Shown here: one piece after another, positions 18,117-28,125 of the stretch
How positions within the stretch are numbered: position 1 is the stretch's first letter
How the letters are laid out: every line of letters starts with the position of its first letter
Source: Ottowia thiooxydans DSM 14619
GTDB lineage: Bacteria; Pseudomonadota; Gammaproteobacteria; Burkholderiales; Burkholderiaceae_C
Reading direction: 5' to 3'
DNA: 64,000 bases
Assembly (NCBI RefSeq): GCF_000422885.1
Contig: NZ_AUGX01000011.1
Span: 1-64,000 of the forward strand
Position numbers and translations under genes: made by a program
The notes under the pieces: generated by a model
What the model was told of the DNA's origin: nothing
Seen by the model: the letters and a program-made list of their open reading frames with translations, nothing else
Databases searched by the model: none

Positions 18117-19628
18117 CTAGCGCGCGGCCTGCACCAGCCCCAAACCCCAAGGGGTTTTTTGCCAGGCCAGTACTTCTTCGCGCAATAAATGCGCTGATTG
18201 TGGCCAGGCGTCAGCCCAGCCTGAGCGGAAGGTCAGCGTGAAACCAGGGGCTGGCCCTGGATCGGCGACGATGCCTATGTCTTGTATGTCCGGGTCTTGC
18301 CGTGCGTGGCAGAAGATCACGGCCAATCGAAGTGCCATCAATTGGCGCATGAAAAGCTCATCACCAAAGCGGGTTTCCAGCTTGCGCAGTTTGCCGCGGT
18401 GGCCCAGGACCAATTGGCTTAAGTCATGCATCTCATGCATCGAAAAGCCTGGCACATCGGCGTTGTCCAGAATGTAGGCACTGTGCTTGTGATAGTCCGC
18501 GTGGGAGATGCGCGAACCAATTTCGTGCAGCCGTGCCGCCCATTCAATATGCCGCTCGCTTGCCTGGCGCTCAGCTTTTTTCGTGCGCGGGAGTAATTGG
18601 CCCAAAAGATGGACCGCAGCGCGGCCCACGCGTGAGGCCTGTGCCGAATCTGCGTTGAATTTGGAGGCCAGGCGCTCGATGGACGACGAGCGTACGTCGG
18701 TGTGGTTTTCTTCTCTGTCCAGAAGGTCGTACAGCGCACCGTGGCGCAAAGCACCGTGGGCGTGCTGCATGGAATCAATGCCAAGCAGGTCGAAAACCGC
18801 ACGCAAAACCGCCAAACCCCCGGCAATGACGGGCTTGCGCTCATCCTTGATGCCCTCGATGCGAATGGCATCCGCGCGCTGTGCTTTCACCAGCCTGTCT
18901 CGCAGCCAATCCAGCCCTTCCCGGGTGATGACACCCTCAGCGGGGGTGCGGCCGGCTTGCTGCAGGACGTCCGCCACGGCCCCTATGGTCCCTGATGAGC
19001 CGTAGGCGGCTTCCCAGTGGTTGCGTGAATATGCGGTGAGCGCGTCGTCCAGCACCGCTTTGGCTGCAATTTCCGCGATTTCGAATGAGCGCGTCGAGAG
19101 TGCTCCATCGGGGAAATAGCGCATCGACCAGGCGACGCTCCCAATGCGGTAGGACTCCATGGTTTCGGCAGCATAGCCTTGGCCAAGGATCATTTCAGTG
19201 GAGCGGCCACCAATATCGATGACCAGTCTTTTTTCATCGGATTGAGGCAAAAGGTGTGCCACACCCTGATAAATCAGGCGTGCTTCTTCGCGTCCGGAGA
19301 TGACATCGATTGGAAAGCCAAGAATCTGCTGCGCCACAACGAGGAATTCTTCCCTGTTGCGCGCCTCACGCAAGGTCTGCGTGGCCACGGCGCGCACCTG
19401 GCCGGGCGTGAAGCCGGCGAGGCGTTCCCCGAAGCGTGCCAGACAATTCCAGCCACGTTGCATGGCTTCCTGTGAGAGCCTTCGATCAGCATCCAGCCCA
19501 TTTCCCTGACGTACCGTTTCCTTGTGGTATTCCATAGGCTGGATCTGGCCCAGCTCCAAGCGGGCGATTTCGAGGCGGAAGCTATTGGAGCCGAGATCCA
19601 CGGCGGCGAGACGAGTACCAGTTTGCAT
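18117..19628 (-). CDS. ppx: Exopolyphosphatase (Ppx/GppA family)
   Basis: 503 residues of the ASKHA-fold Ppx/GppA family, which removes terminal phosphates from polyphosphate or hydrolyses pppGpp. Phosphate-binding loops are visible: AAVDLGSNSFRLEIAR at residues 8-23 and LVIDIGGRSTEMILGQG near 135. SGREEARLIYQG is a further family motif. The C-terminal third carries the HD-like region (HEIGSRISHADYHKHSAYIL). It diverges from pstS, whose upstream region holds a PHO box; phosphate context favours Ppx over GppA. Confidence 0.88.
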   Translation of the reverse strand: MQTGTRLAAVDLGSNSFRLEIARLELGQIQPMEYHKETVRQGNGLDADRRLSQEAMQRGWNCLARFGERLAGFTPGQVRAVATQTLREARNREEFLVVAQQILGFPIDVISGREEARLIYQGVAHLLPQSDEKRLVIDIGGRSTEMILGQGYAAETMESYRIGSVAWSMRYFPDGALSTRSFEIAEIAAKAVLDDALTAYSRNHWEAAYGSSGTIGAVADVLQQAGRTPAEGVITREGLDWLRDRLVKAQRADAIRIEGIKDERKPVIAGGLAVLRAVFDLLGIDSMQHAHGALRHGALYDLLDREENHTDVRSSSIERLASKFNADSAQASRVGRAAVHLLGQLLPRTKKAERQASERHIEWAARLHEIGSRISHADYHKHSAYILDNADVPGFSMHEMHDLSQLVLGHRGKLRKLETRFGDELFMRQLMALRLAVIFCHARQDPDIQDIGIVADPGPAPGFTLTFRSGWADAWPQSAHLLREEVLAWQKTPWGLGLVQAAR

Positions 19629-19797
19629 GATCCGAGCTAAGTTAGGCGCCCCGCATGGTACTCGCTGTACGTTTCAATTTTTTATCCGTCATGACAGATG
19701 AGTCTGCCACGTGCCATTTGCGGCACTATTTGTCATATGAAGCGGCGGGAAATTGCTGGGCTAACGGCCTTGCCGCCATGACATTTTGATGGCGTGT

Positions 19798-19831
19798 CTG
19801 TCACGGTTATGTCACACAGCGGTCGTACAGT
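19798..19831 (+). promoter_or_regulatory. PHO box and -10 of the pst operon
   Basis: CTGTCAC (19798-19804), a 4-bp spacer and ATGTCAC (19809-19815) form the two 7-bp direct repeats of a PhoB site, spaced as in the enterobacterial consensus. TACAGT at 19826-19831, 10 bp further, fits a -10 box, with the PHO box replacing the -35. The pstS start codon is 35 bp downstream of that. Phosphate starvation should therefore induce the operon through the PhoB/PhoR pair encoded at its end. Confidence 0.75.
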
Positions 19832-19866
19832 TCGATTCATTCCACAACCCCAAAGGTTTGATTCAC

Positions 19867-20913
19867 ATGAACAACTCTCGCACATTCGTACTCAGCAGCC
19901 TGGCTGGCTTGGCTATGTTCGGCCTGTCGGCCACCGCTTTCGCTCAAAGCGTAACAGGCGCTGGCGCCAGCTTTCCTGCCCCCCTTTATTCCAAATGGGC
20001 TGCTGATTACAACAAAGCCACGAACGTGCGCGTGAACTACCAATCGGTGGGCTCCAGTGCTGGCATGCGCCAGATCGAAGCCAAGACGGTTGATTTCGGT
20101 GCTTCTGATGCTCCCCTGACCGATGAAGACCTGGCCAAGAAAGGCCTGGTTCAGTTCCCCACTGTGGTGGGTGGCGTCATTCCAGTGGTCAACATTGTTG
20201 GCGTCAAGCCCGGCGAGATGAAGCTCGACGGCCGTGTACTGGGTGATATTTTCCTGGGTAAAATTACCAAATGGAATGACCCAGCCATCACTGCGCTGAA
20301 CCCCGGCGTGAAGCTGCCTGACTCTGCCATCGCTCCTGTGCGTCGTGCAGACGGTTCCGGCACCACCTTCGCTTTTACCAACTACCTGAGCCAAGTCAGC
20401 CCAGATTGGAAGAGCAAGGTTGGCGAGGGCACGGCAGTGAACTGGCCTACCGGCGCGGGTGGTAAAGGCAATGAGGGCGTGGCCGCTTTCGTCGGTCGCC
20501 TGCCAAACTCCATTGGCTACGTGGAATATGCGTATGTCAAGCAAAACAAGATGACTTACGTGCAGCTGAAAAATGCTGCTGGCAAGTATGTGAATCCAGA
20601 TGACTCAGCTTTCAAGGCTGCTGCTGCAGGAGCCGATTGGGCTAAATCGTTCAACCAGGTGCTGAACAACAAGCCGGGTGATGCTTCGTGGCCTATCACT
20701 ACCGCTACTTACATCATCATGCACAAGACTCAGGACAAGCCCGCCCAAGCTGCGGAAGTGCTGAAGTTTTTTGAGTGGGTTTACGTCCAGGCTGACAAAA
20801 CAGCCGCTGAACTGGACTACGTGCCCATGCCAGCCAGCGTGAAGGATTTGATCCGCCAGCGTGCATGGGGCGAGATCAAAGACGCTTCCGGTAAAGCCGT
20901 AGCTTACAAATAA
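19867..20913 (+). CDS. pstS: Periplasmic phosphate-binding protein
   Basis: 348 residues. ATG 19867 starts a Sec signal peptide (MNNSRTFVLSSLAGLAMFGL, cleavage after AFA). The mature N-terminus TGAGASFPAPLY and the phosphate-binding stretches SVGSSAGMRQIEAKTVDFGA and RRADGSGTTFAFTNYLS are those of PstS. It delivers phosphate to PstCAB. A GTG/TTG start further upstream would place the promoter inside the gene and is rejected. The gene is followed by a terminator-like hairpin before pstC. Confidence 0.93.
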   Translation: MNNSRTFVLSSLAGLAMFGLSATAFAQSVTGAGASFPAPLYSKWAADYNKATNVRVNYQSVGSSAGMRQIEAKTVDFGASDAPLTDEDLAKKGLVQFPTVVGGVIPVVNIVGVKPGEMKLDGRVLGDIFLGKITKWNDPAITALNPGVKLPDSAIAPVRRADGSGTTFAFTNYLSQVSPDWKSKVGEGTAVNWPTGAGGKGNEGVAAFVGRLPNSIGYVEYAYVKQNKMTYVQLKNAAGKYVNPDDSAFKAAAAGADWAKSFNQVLNNKPGDASWPITTATYIIMHKTQDKPAQAAEVLKFFEWVYVQADKTAAELDYVPMPASVKDLIRQRAWGEIKDASGKAVAYK

Positions 20914-20944
20914 AAAATAAGCCAACGGGTACCAATCCACTCAC

Positions 20945-20972
20945 GAGCCGGACTTAGTTCCGGCTCTTTTAT
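20945..20972 (+). terminator. Rho-independent terminator/attenuator between pstS and pstC
   Basis: GAGCCGGA (20945-20952), a 6-nt loop and TCCGGCTC (20959-20966) followed by TTTTAT. It probably stops most transcripts after pstS so that the binding protein is made in excess over the membrane and ATPase subunits. Confidence 0.8.
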
Positions 20973-20990
20973 AAGTTTGGGTATAACGTC

Positions 20991-22022
20991 GTGTCTTCCA
21001 CTCTTCCTGTCGGCGCCGATGGCTTTGCCAGACCAAACCAACGGCCCGGGGCTACCATGACCAATCCGCCCCCTGAGCGCAAGGCTCGAACTGGCGCAGG
21101 CACCGATCTGGTGTTCGCCTTCCTTACCAAAGGTGCAGCACTGCTCACCTTGTTTGTGCTGATCGCCATCATGGCTTCGCTGGTGGTGGGCGCCTGGCCG
21201 GCCATCACGCATTTCGGGCTCGGTTTTTTGACGAGCGCGAAATGGGATCCAGTGCAGCAGGAGTTCGGCGGCCTGGTGATGATTTACGGTACGCTGGTCA
21301 CTTCGTTCATCGCGCTGCTGATCGCTGTTCCAGTGAGTTTCGGCATTGCGTTGTTCCTGACCGAGTTGGCACCCAGCTGGCTTAAGCGTCCATTGGGAAC
21401 TGCCGTCGAATTGTTGGCCGCGATTCCTTCCATTGTTTACGGCATGTGGGGCTTGCTGGTGTTCGCCCCCATCCTCTCGACCTATGTGCAGCAGCCTTTG
21501 CAGCGCTGGTTTGGTGACTGGCCGGTGCTGGGTACCCTGTTTTCGGGGCCACCTGTCGGTATCGGTATCTTGTCTGCGGGCATTATTTTGGCCATCATGA
21601 TCATCCCCTACATCGCTTCGGTGATGCGAGATGTCTTCGAGGTCACTCCTGCGCTGCTCAAAGAGTCTGCTTACGGCCTGGGTGCCACTACCTGGGAGGT
21701 TGTCTACAAGGTGGTGTTGCCTTACACCAAGGCGGGTGCCATTGGCGGCATCATGCTGGGCTTGGGGCGTGCCTTGGGGGAGACCATGGCGGTCACCTTC
21801 GTGATCGGTAATATGAACCAGCTGAATTCACTGAGTGTGTTCGAAGCAGCCAACTCCATTACCTCGGCACTTGCCAACGAGTTCGCTGAAGCGGGCCCCG
21901 GTTTGCATCAGGCTTCGTTGCTCTATCTGGGCTTGGTCCTGTTCTTCATCACCTTTGTGGTGTTGGCGCTCTCCAAGGTGCTTTTGTCCAAGCTGGCCAA
22001 AGGTGAAGGAACCAAAACATGA
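20991..22022 (+). CDS. pstC: Phosphate ABC transporter permease PstC
   Basis: 343 residues from a GTG at 20991; an ATG at 21057 ([10 protein letters not shown]) is an alternative start that fits the shorter family N-terminus. About six membrane segments and the inner-membrane loop contacting the ATPase ([20 protein letters not shown], then [18 protein letters not shown]) are clear. It forms the channel with PstA. Its stop overlaps the pstA start by 4 bp (ATGA). Confidence 0.92.
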   Translation: MSSTLPVGADGFARPNQRPGATMTNPPPERKARTGAGTDLVFAFLTKGAALLTLFVLIAIMASLVVGAWPAITHFGLGFLTSAKWDPVQQEFGGLVMIYGTLVTSFIALLIAVPVSFGIALFLTELAPSWLKRPLGTAVELLAAIPSIVYGMWGLLVFAPILSTYVQQPLQRWFGDWPVLGTLFSGPPVGIGILSAGIILAIMIIPYIASVMRDVFEVTPALLKESAYGLGATTWEVVYKVVLPYTKAGAIGGIMLGLGRALGETMAVTFVIGNMNQLNSLSVFEAANSITSALANEFAEAGPGLHQASLLYLGLVLFFITFVVLALSKVLLSKLAKGEGTKT

Positions 22023-22882
22023 GTACCGCTCTCGCCTCCCAAAGCCGCCTGGCGATCTATCGCAAGCGTCAGATGGTCAACAAGATCGCTCTCACGCTCT
22101 CTTTGGCGGCCATGGCCTTCGGCCTGTTCTGGCTGACCTGGATTTTGTGGGAAACGCTGCGTCTGGGTCTGTCAGGGCTTAGCTGGTCCACTTTTTCTCA
22201 AGCAACACCTCCGCCCAATGCAGAGGGCGGCCTGATCAATGCGATTTACGGTTCTCTCATGATGGTGGGTGTGGCAACGCTGGTGGGTACGCCCATCGGT
22301 ATCCTGGCCGGCATCTATCTGGTTGAATACAACCGTGGAAGCTGGCTGGGCACCGTGACTCGTTTTGTGAACGACATTCTGTTGTCGGCACCTTCCATCG
22401 TGATTGGCCTTTTTGTGTTTGAGGCTGCAGTGCGACCCTTCGGTGGTTTCTCCGGATGGGCCGGATCCATTGCCCTCGCGTTGATCGTCGTTCCTGTGGT
22501 GATCCGAACCACGGAAAACATGCTGCGCCTGATCCCACCAGGCTTGCGCGAAGCGGCCTATGCACTCGGTACGCCTAAATGGAAGGTGATTCTGAGCATT
22601 ACGTTGCGTGCTGCCCGGGCTGGTGTTATCACCGGTATCCTGTTGGCGGTAGCCCGTATCGCTGGTGAGACCGCACCGCTTCTGTTTACCGCTCTGTCGA
22701 ACCAGTTCTGGTCCGCTGATCTGTCTTCACCCATGGCCAGCTTGCCGGTAGTGATCTATCAGTTCGCGATGAGCCCTTACGAAAACTGGCAACACCTGGC
22801 CTGGACCGGTGTGCTCCTTATCACGATGGCTGTGCTTGGCTTGAACATCCTTGCGCGCTCGCTGTCCGGTAGCAAGAATTGA
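22019..22882 (+). CDS. pstA: Phosphate ABC transporter permease PstA
   Basis: 287 residues with about six membrane segments and the EAA loop ([20 protein letters not shown], followed by [15 protein letters not shown]). Partner of PstC in the inner membrane. It overlaps pstC by 4 bp and lies 18 bp before pstB. Confidence 0.92.
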   Translation: MSTALASQSRLAIYRKRQMVNKIALTLSLAAMAFGLFWLTWILWETLRLGLSGLSWSTFSQATPPPNAEGGLINAIYGSLMMVGVATLVGTPIGILAGIYLVEYNRGSWLGTVTRFVNDILLSAPSIVIGLFVFEAAVRPFGGFSGWAGSIALALIVVPVVIRTTENMLRLIPPGLREAAYALGTPKWKVILSITLRAARAGVITGILLAVARIAGETAPLLFTALSNQFWSADLSSPMASLPVVIYQFAMSPYENWQHLAWTGVLLITMAVLGLNILARSLSGSKN

Positions 22883-22900
22883 AATCGAGAGGTTCCTAGA

Positions 22901-23716
22901 ATGTCCGCCGTCCTTGAAGCTCCTGTTGTTGCTGGAGGCACTATTGCCTCGGCAAATATGTCCAAACCGAAGATATCGGTGCGTAACCTGAATTTCTATT
23001 ATGGAAAATTCCACGCACTCAAAAACATCAACCTTGATATCCCCGAGAAAAAGGTGACAGCGTTCATCGGCCCTTCGGGCTGCGGAAAATCCACGCTGTT
23101 GCGCATTTTTAACCGCATGTTCGAGCTCTATCCGGAGCAGCGCGCTGAAGGGCAGATCATGCTCGATGGCAACGATCTGCTGGACAAGAAAGTCGATGTA
23201 GCGCTGGTGCGCGCCAAAGTGGGCATGGTGTTCCAGAAGCCCACGCCATTTCCCATGTCGATCTACGACAACATCGCGTTCGGTGTTCGTCTGTTCGAGA
23301 AATTGAACAAGGGCGATATGGACGACCGCGTTGAATGGGCGCTCCGCAAGGCCGCGCTGTGGAACGAAGTCAAGGAAAAGCTTGGCCAGAACGGCAGCAG
23401 CCTCTCCGGCGGCCAGCAACAACGTTTGTGCATTGCGCGCGGCGTTGCCATCAAGCCTGAAGTGCTTCTGTTGGATGAGCCTTGCTCGGCACTGGATCCA
23501 ATCTCCACCGGGAAGGTGGAAGAGTTGATCACAGAGCTGAAGGACGAGTACACCGTGGCCATCGTTACCCACAACATGCAACAGGCTGCCCGTGTGAGCG
23601 ACTACACAGCCTACATGTACCTGGGTGATTTGATCGAATTCGGTGAAACCGAACAGATGTTCTTCAAGCCCAAGCGTAAAGAGACCGAGGACTACATCAC
23701 GGGCCGTTTCGGTTAA
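22901..23716 (+). CDS. pstB: Phosphate ABC transporter ATPase PstB
   Basis: 271 residues. Walker [10 protein letters not shown], signature LSGGQQQRL, Walker [13 protein letters not shown] and the switch His in [10 protein letters not shown] are all present. The first 20 residues precede the conserved start [16 protein letters not shown]; an ATG at 22958 is an alternative. It powers phosphate import and, with PhoU and PhoR, signals phosphate sufficiency. Confidence 0.94.
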   Translation: MSAVLEAPVVAGGTIASANMSKPKISVRNLNFYYGKFHALKNINLDIPEKKVTAFIGPSGCGKSTLLRIFNRMFELYPEQRAEGQIMLDGNDLLDKKVDVALVRAKVGMVFQKPTPFPMSIYDNIAFGVRLFEKLNKGDMDDRVEWALRKAALWNEVKEKLGQNGSSLSGGQQQRLCIARGVAIKPEVLLLDEPCSALDPISTGKVEELITELKDEYTVAIVTHNMQQAARVSDYTAYMYLGDLIEFGETEQMFFKPKRKETEDYITGRFG

Positions 23717-23772
23717 GCGCCCGCACGGCGCAAGACCCCTAGGCAACGTGGCAATTCTCAGGAGAAGTATTC

Positions 23773-24474
23773 ATGCACGAAAAGCATCTTTCCAGTCAAT
23801 TCGATAGTGACCTCAACCGCGTGTCTACACGGGTGCTGGAGTTGGGGGGCTTGGTTGAATCACAAATTCGGCAAGCGATCTACGCGCTGTCTGAGTTCAG
23901 TACCGAGGTCGCAGACCAGGTGTTGGAAACGGAAATTCGCGTCAACTCCATGGAATTGGAAATTGACCGCGAACTCTCCAGCATCATTGCCCGCCGGCAG
24001 CCCACTGCGGTAGATCTCCGGCTGTTGCTGGCGATCTCCAAGACCACGGCTAACCTGGAGCGTGTGGGTGACGAGGCGAGCAAAATTGCACGCATGGTCA
24101 AATCCATCATTGATGCAGGGGCTGCGCGCTCGCTTCCAGCGGGTGAGCTGCGGGTAGCCGCAGATATGGCCGCTTCCCAACTGCGCAAGGCACTGGACGC
24201 ATTTGCCCGCCTGGACGTGGTAGCTGCAGTGTCCATTCTCAAGGAAGACGATTACCTCGACCGGGAGTTTGATGGTTTTGTGCGCAAGCTCATCACCTAC
24301 ATGATGGAAGACCCGCGTACCATTTCGGCGAGCCTGGATCTGCTGTTCCTGGCCAAGGCGATTGAGCGCATTGGCGACCACGCGAAAAATATCGCTGAGT
24401 TCATCATCTACATCGTCAAAGGTGCCGACGTACGCCACGCTTCGATGGAAGAGGTGGAGTCAGCCGCCAGATGA
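23773..24474 (+). CDS. phoU: Phosphate signalling protein PhoU
   Basis: 233 residues, all-helical, with the two repeated PhoU three-helix modules: the first around LGGLVESQIRQAIYAL, the second ending FLAKAIERIGDHAKNIAEFI with its acidic metal-binding E-x3-D-H. It links PstB to PhoR and restrains the Pho response when phosphate is plentiful. caggag precedes the ATG. Confidence 0.93.
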   Translation: MHEKHLSSQFDSDLNRVSTRVLELGGLVESQIRQAIYALSEFSTEVADQVLETEIRVNSMELEIDRELSSIIARRQPTAVDLRLLLAISKTTANLERVGDEASKIARMVKSIIDAGAARSLPAGELRVAADMAASQLRKALDAFARLDVVAAVSILKEDDYLDREFDGFVRKLITYMMEDPRTISASLDLLFLAKAIERIGDHAKNIAEFIIYIVKGADVRHASMEEVESAAR

Positions 24475-24493
24475 ACACTGCGGTCACTACGTT

Positions 24494-25222
24494 ATGAGAA
24501 CTATGCCCCGTGTACTAATCGTCGAGGACGAGGCCGCGATCGCGGAGTTGATCGCGGTGAACTTGCGCCACAACGGGTTCCAGCCCACGTGGGCCATGGA
24601 CAGCGAAACGGCCCAGAGAGAACTTGATGCCGTGCTGCCCGATGTCATCTTGCTTGACTGGATGTTGCCCGGCGAAAGCGGATTGTCTTTGGCCAAAAAG
24701 TGGCGCAAGGATGCACGAACCAAGAGCGTGCCCATCCTCATGCTGACCGCTCGTGGCGACGAAGCGGACCGTGTAGCCGGGCTCGATGCGGGCGCGGATG
24801 ACTACATCATCAAGCCGTTTTCCACCAAGGAAATGCTGGCGCGCATACGTGCCGTGCTGCGACGCCGGGCGCCGGAGCAGGCGGGTGGCTCGGTGGCCAT
24901 TGGCGGGTTGCTGCTGGATGCTGCCACTCACCGCGTGTCCTATGATGGGCAGATGCTCAAGATGGGACCCACTGAATTCAAGCTGCTGCACTATCTGATG
25001 AAAAATGCAGAGCGGGTGCACAGCCGTGGCCAGCTGCTGGACAAGGTGTGGGGAGACCATGTCTTCATTGAAGAGCGTACAGTGGATGTACATGTCAAGC
25101 GCTTGCGCGAAGCACTGGGTGTTGCAGGCATCTTGATAGAAACCGTGCGCGGGGCTGGCTACCGCCTGACCGCTCAACCGTTGATCCAGATTCAAAGTCC
25201 ACAGACGGCCACACCTTCTTGA
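24494..25222 (+). CDS. phoB: Phosphate response regulator PhoB
   Basis: About 242 residues. The receiver domain begins MPRVLIVEDEAAIAEL; Asp55 in VILLDWMLPGESG is the phosphorylation site, Thr is in MLTARGDE and Lys in DDYIIKPFS. A winged-helix DNA-binding domain of the OmpR type follows (EFKLLHYLMKNAERVHSRGQ, ERTVDVHVKRLREAL). It activates PHO-box promoters such as the one before pstS. The start is uncertain between 24494 and 24503; no strong ribosome site is seen. Confidence 0.93.
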   Translation: MRTMPRVLIVEDEAAIAELIAVNLRHNGFQPTWAMDSETAQRELDAVLPDVILLDWMLPGESGLSLAKKWRKDARTKSVPILMLTARGDEADRVAGLDAGADDYIIKPFSTKEMLARIRAVLRRRAPEQAGGSVAIGGLLLDAATHRVSYDGQMLKMGPTEFKLLHYLMKNAERVHSRGQLLDKVWGDHVFIEERTVDVHVKRLREALGVAGILIETVRGAGYRLTAQPLIQIQSPQTATPS

Positions 25223-25283
25223 GTTCTGTCAGGTTCATGCTGATTGCAAAAATTTTCTCCATCCTGCGTATGCCTGTGCAGGA

Positions 25284-26645
25284 ATGTGGGAGTGCGCGCC
25301 CGAGATGATTTTCCGGCTTTGCATGTTCTTCGTTGCCCAGTTGCTGGGCGGCGTGCTGGGCTGGTTCCTGGGCGGTTGGCCGGGCGCTCTCATGGGCATG
25401 GTGATTGCCTCGACGGGCGTATTCATTGCCGATTCACTACGCGCTCAACTTTTCATTCGCTGGATCACGGAGCCTGATACCTCGAAACCGCCCATGCTGC
25501 ATGGCCTGTGGGGGGAGGCGGCCTACCGTGCGCGCCGCGCACTGCGCGGGCTGGAAAAGAATGCGCATGACAGCAACCGGCGGCTAGAAGAGTTCCTGGA
25601 GGCCATTCAGGCTTCTCCCAATGGTGTGGTGCTGTTGGACCCGGAAGGCCGCATTGAATGGTGCAATGAAGCGGCTGCGGAGCATTTTGGCTTCGACGCT
25701 GAGCGCGACCGGCTGCAGCACATTGGCAATCTCGTGCGCCAACCCGCCTTTGCGGCCTACTATGCGGCCAAGACCTACGAACGGGACGTCAAGCTGATAG
25801 GCAACGGGGACAGCGCCACACATCCCGTGAAGTTGTCAGCGCAATTGCACCCCTATGGCGATGGCTACAAGCTCCTGCTCTCGCGAGATGTCACCGCGCT
25901 GGCGCAAGCCGAGGCCATGCGCCGCGATTTCGTGGCGAACGTCTCTCACGAGATTCGCACTCCGCTCACCGTGCTGGCGGGGTTCGTGGAGACTATGCAA
26001 AGCCTGCCGTTGTCAGAAGCTGAGCGGTCCACGTATTTGGCGCTCATGGCATCCCAGTCCGGGCGCATGGAGACCTTGGTTAACGATCTGCTCACGCTTT
26101 CGCAACTGGAGGGCAGCCCGCTCCCGGGGGCTGGCGAAATGGTGGATCTGAGCTCACTGATGGCTCAAAGCGAGACCGAAGCGCGCGGGCTTTCCCGGCT
26201 GCTGCATCCACCGGACAAGCGGCCTCAGACGCTGCAGTTTGCTCCAGCGCCAGATTTCATGCTGGCAGGTTCGGTGAGTGAGTTGCGCAGCGCAGCCTCG
26301 AATCTCATCAACAACGCGGTGCGCTATACCCCCGGCGGAGGCACTATCGACGTGCGCTGGGAACGCTTGCCAGATAATCGGGTACGGCTGGCCATTACAG
26401 ATTCTGGCCCTGGCATTGCCCCGGAGCATTTGCCCAGGTTGGCTGAGCGTTTTTATCGCGTGGACCGGAGCCGCTCGCGCGAATCAGGGGGGACCGGGCT
26501 GGGGCTGGCCATCACCAAGCACGTGGCGCAGCGCCACGGCGGAGAATTGCAGATCACCAGCCAATTGGGCAAAGGCTCCTGCTTTGCATTAGTTTTTCCA
26601 GCTCAGCGCGTTCGCGAAGTGCAGGCTTCATCAAGCCCTAACTGA
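25284..26645 (+). CDS. phoR: Phosphate sensor histidine kinase PhoR
   Basis: 453 residues. Two N-terminal membrane helices (residues 8-50), a PAS domain (SPNGVVLLDPEGRIEWCNEA), the H box with His222 (NVSHEIRTPLTVLAGFVETM), the N box (ASNLINNAVRYTPGG) and the G boxes (DSGPGIAPEHLPRLAERFYR, GGTGLGLAITKHV). It phosphorylates PhoB under low phosphate through contact with PstSCAB-PhoU. ATG 25284 or 25305 is possible. Its last 15 bp overlap the convergent MATE gene. Confidence 0.92.
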   Translation: MWECAPEMIFRLCMFFVAQLLGGVLGWFLGGWPGALMGMVIASTGVFIADSLRAQLFIRWITEPDTSKPPMLHGLWGEAAYRARRALRGLEKNAHDSNRRLEEFLEAIQASPNGVVLLDPEGRIEWCNEAAAEHFGFDAERDRLQHIGNLVRQPAFAAYYAAKTYERDVKLIGNGDSATHPVKLSAQLHPYGDGYKLLLSRDVTALAQAEAMRRDFVANVSHEIRTPLTVLAGFVETMQSLPLSEAERSTYLALMASQSGRMETLVNDLLTLSQLEGSPLPGAGEMVDLSSLMAQSETEARGLSRLLHPPDKRPQTLQFAPAPDFMLAGSVSELRSAASNLINNAVRYTPGGGTIDVRWERLPDNRVRLAITDSGPGIAPEHLPRLAERFYRVDRSRSRESGGTGLGLAITKHVAQRHGGELQITSQLGKGSCFALVFPAQRVREVQASSSPN

Positions 26646-28013
26646 CCGCTGGGTCACGCGCCGCAATAGCCCAAGGAAAATAGTCGCTACCAGGGCCGTG
26701 GCGCCTGCGCTGGCCATCCAGAATGCGCTCGGCGCAGACATGGCTGACCATGGCCCCAAGCCGTTGAAAGCCAGGTAATAGCCTCCCACGAGGCCTAGTC
26801 CCCAGAGAAACAGGCAATAGATCAGTAGCGGCGCCAGGACCATGCGGTAGCTGCGCAGCACGAAAACGCTCACGGCCTGGATGGCGTCCCCAAGGTGGTA
26901 GAGCGCCACCAAAGTGAGCAACCCGGAAGTCATGGCGATGATGGCGGGCTGGTCAACATACAGCGCTGCAAGAGGCCGGGCGAGAAGCGCTACGCCAGTG
27001 GCCAGGCAGAGGGCGATGGCGCCTGCTACCCATATACCCAGGAAGGCGGCACGGCGGGCTTTCATCTCATCGCCGGCGCCCAGCCAAAAACTTACCCGGG
27101 CGCTGGCGGCAATTCCCAGCGCAAGGGGCACCATGTAGAGAATGGCCGCGACGTTGGAAGCGATTTGATGGCTGGCGGCGGCCAAAGTGCCCAAGCGCGC
27201 AATGAACAGCGCCATCAAGGTGAAAGAAGTGACCTCCACCATGACCGCTAAGCCCGCAGGAATGCCCAGGCGAGCAAACCTGGCAATCTGGCTCCAATCC
27301 GGGCGTTCCATACGGCTCCAGATACCGTAAGGACGATAAAGGCGCTGTTTGCGCAGCAAATACACAGCCACTACCAAAAGCGCGTAGTTGACCAGCAGCG
27401 TGGCCCAGGCACAGCCAGCCGCACCTTGCGGTGCCAGCCCGGCCCCGCCAAAGGTGAACCAGATGGACAGCAGTATCTTCGGTAGCAAGGCGCCGATCTG
27501 CAATGACGACACCAATCTCGGCTGTCCCAGGCTCTGGTTGAGCGTGCTGAAAAGCCTGAACAGTAAGGCGGGGGGTAAAGCCCAGGCCAAAATAGCCAGG
27601 TACCTGCTCGCTTCCACCTGCAGTTCCGCAGGCACGCCCGTGGCGCGCAGCATGGGCCCGGGTGAGAGTAATACCACCATACCGACGAAGATGGTGAGCA
27701 CGCACAAGTAAAGAGCCTGCCGCACCGAAGGGCCGACTTCCCCCTGCCGCTGGCCTCCGTGCAATTCCGCCCAGACCGGCAGCAAGGCTTGAATGATGCC
27801 CATCAAACCTACATAGACACTGATGTAGACCGCGGAGCCCACGGAAAGTGCTGCCAGTGCAGTCTCGGAATAACGCCCGGCGACCACCGTGTCGGTCACG
27901 CCGAAAGCCATGACTGCTAACTGGCCCACCAAGACGACGCCAGCATGTTGCGAAATTTGTTTGAGCTCCGCCAGTCTTCCTGCCGTAGGGGTAGGCTTGA
28001 GTCCGTCACTCAT
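26631..28013 (-). CDS. MATE-family multidrug/cation exporter
   Basis: About 460 residues from ATG 28013; the frame is open to 28091 but the extra stretch is unlike the family. Twelve hydrophobic segments, starting at QLAVMAFGVTDTVVAGRYSE, with the internal twofold repeat of MATE proteins (NorM type). It expels cationic drugs or metabolites in exchange for H+ or Na+. It converges with phoR with a 15-bp overlap of the two coding ends, so no separate terminator exists between them. Confidence 0.85.
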   Translation of the reverse strand: MSDGLKPTPTAGRLAELKQISQHAGVVLVGQLAVMAFGVTDTVVAGRYSETALAALSVGSAVYISVYVGLMGIIQALLPVWAELHGGQRQGEVGPSVRQALYLCVLTIFVGMVVLLSPGPMLRATGVPAELQVEASRYLAILAWALPPALLFRLFSTLNQSLGQPRLVSSLQIGALLPKILLSIWFTFGGAGLAPQGAAGCAWATLLVNYALLVVAVYLLRKQRLYRPYGIWSRMERPDWSQIARFARLGIPAGLAVMVEVTSFTLMALFIARLGTLAAASHQIASNVAAILYMVPLALGIAASARVSFWLGAGDEMKARRAAFLGIWVAGAIALCLATGVALLARPLAALYVDQPAIIAMTSGLLTLVALYHLGDAIQAVSVFVLRSYRMVLAPLLIYCLFLWGLGLVGGYYLAFNGLGPWSAMSAPSAFWMASAGATALVATIFLGLLRRVTQRSVRA

Positions 28014-28125
28014 GGGTTTGCGCCGAATAGGGGGAGGAAAAAGGTGCTGAAATGGAAAAGGCGAGCGCGCCCCAGGCGCAGATGCGGTCAATCATCTATT
28101 TCTATTGGCTAAATCTCGATATCTA

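Noticed and set aside
22727-23746. 339-codon frame antisense to pstA/pstB
   Set aside because: Overlaps two certain genes and has no motif.
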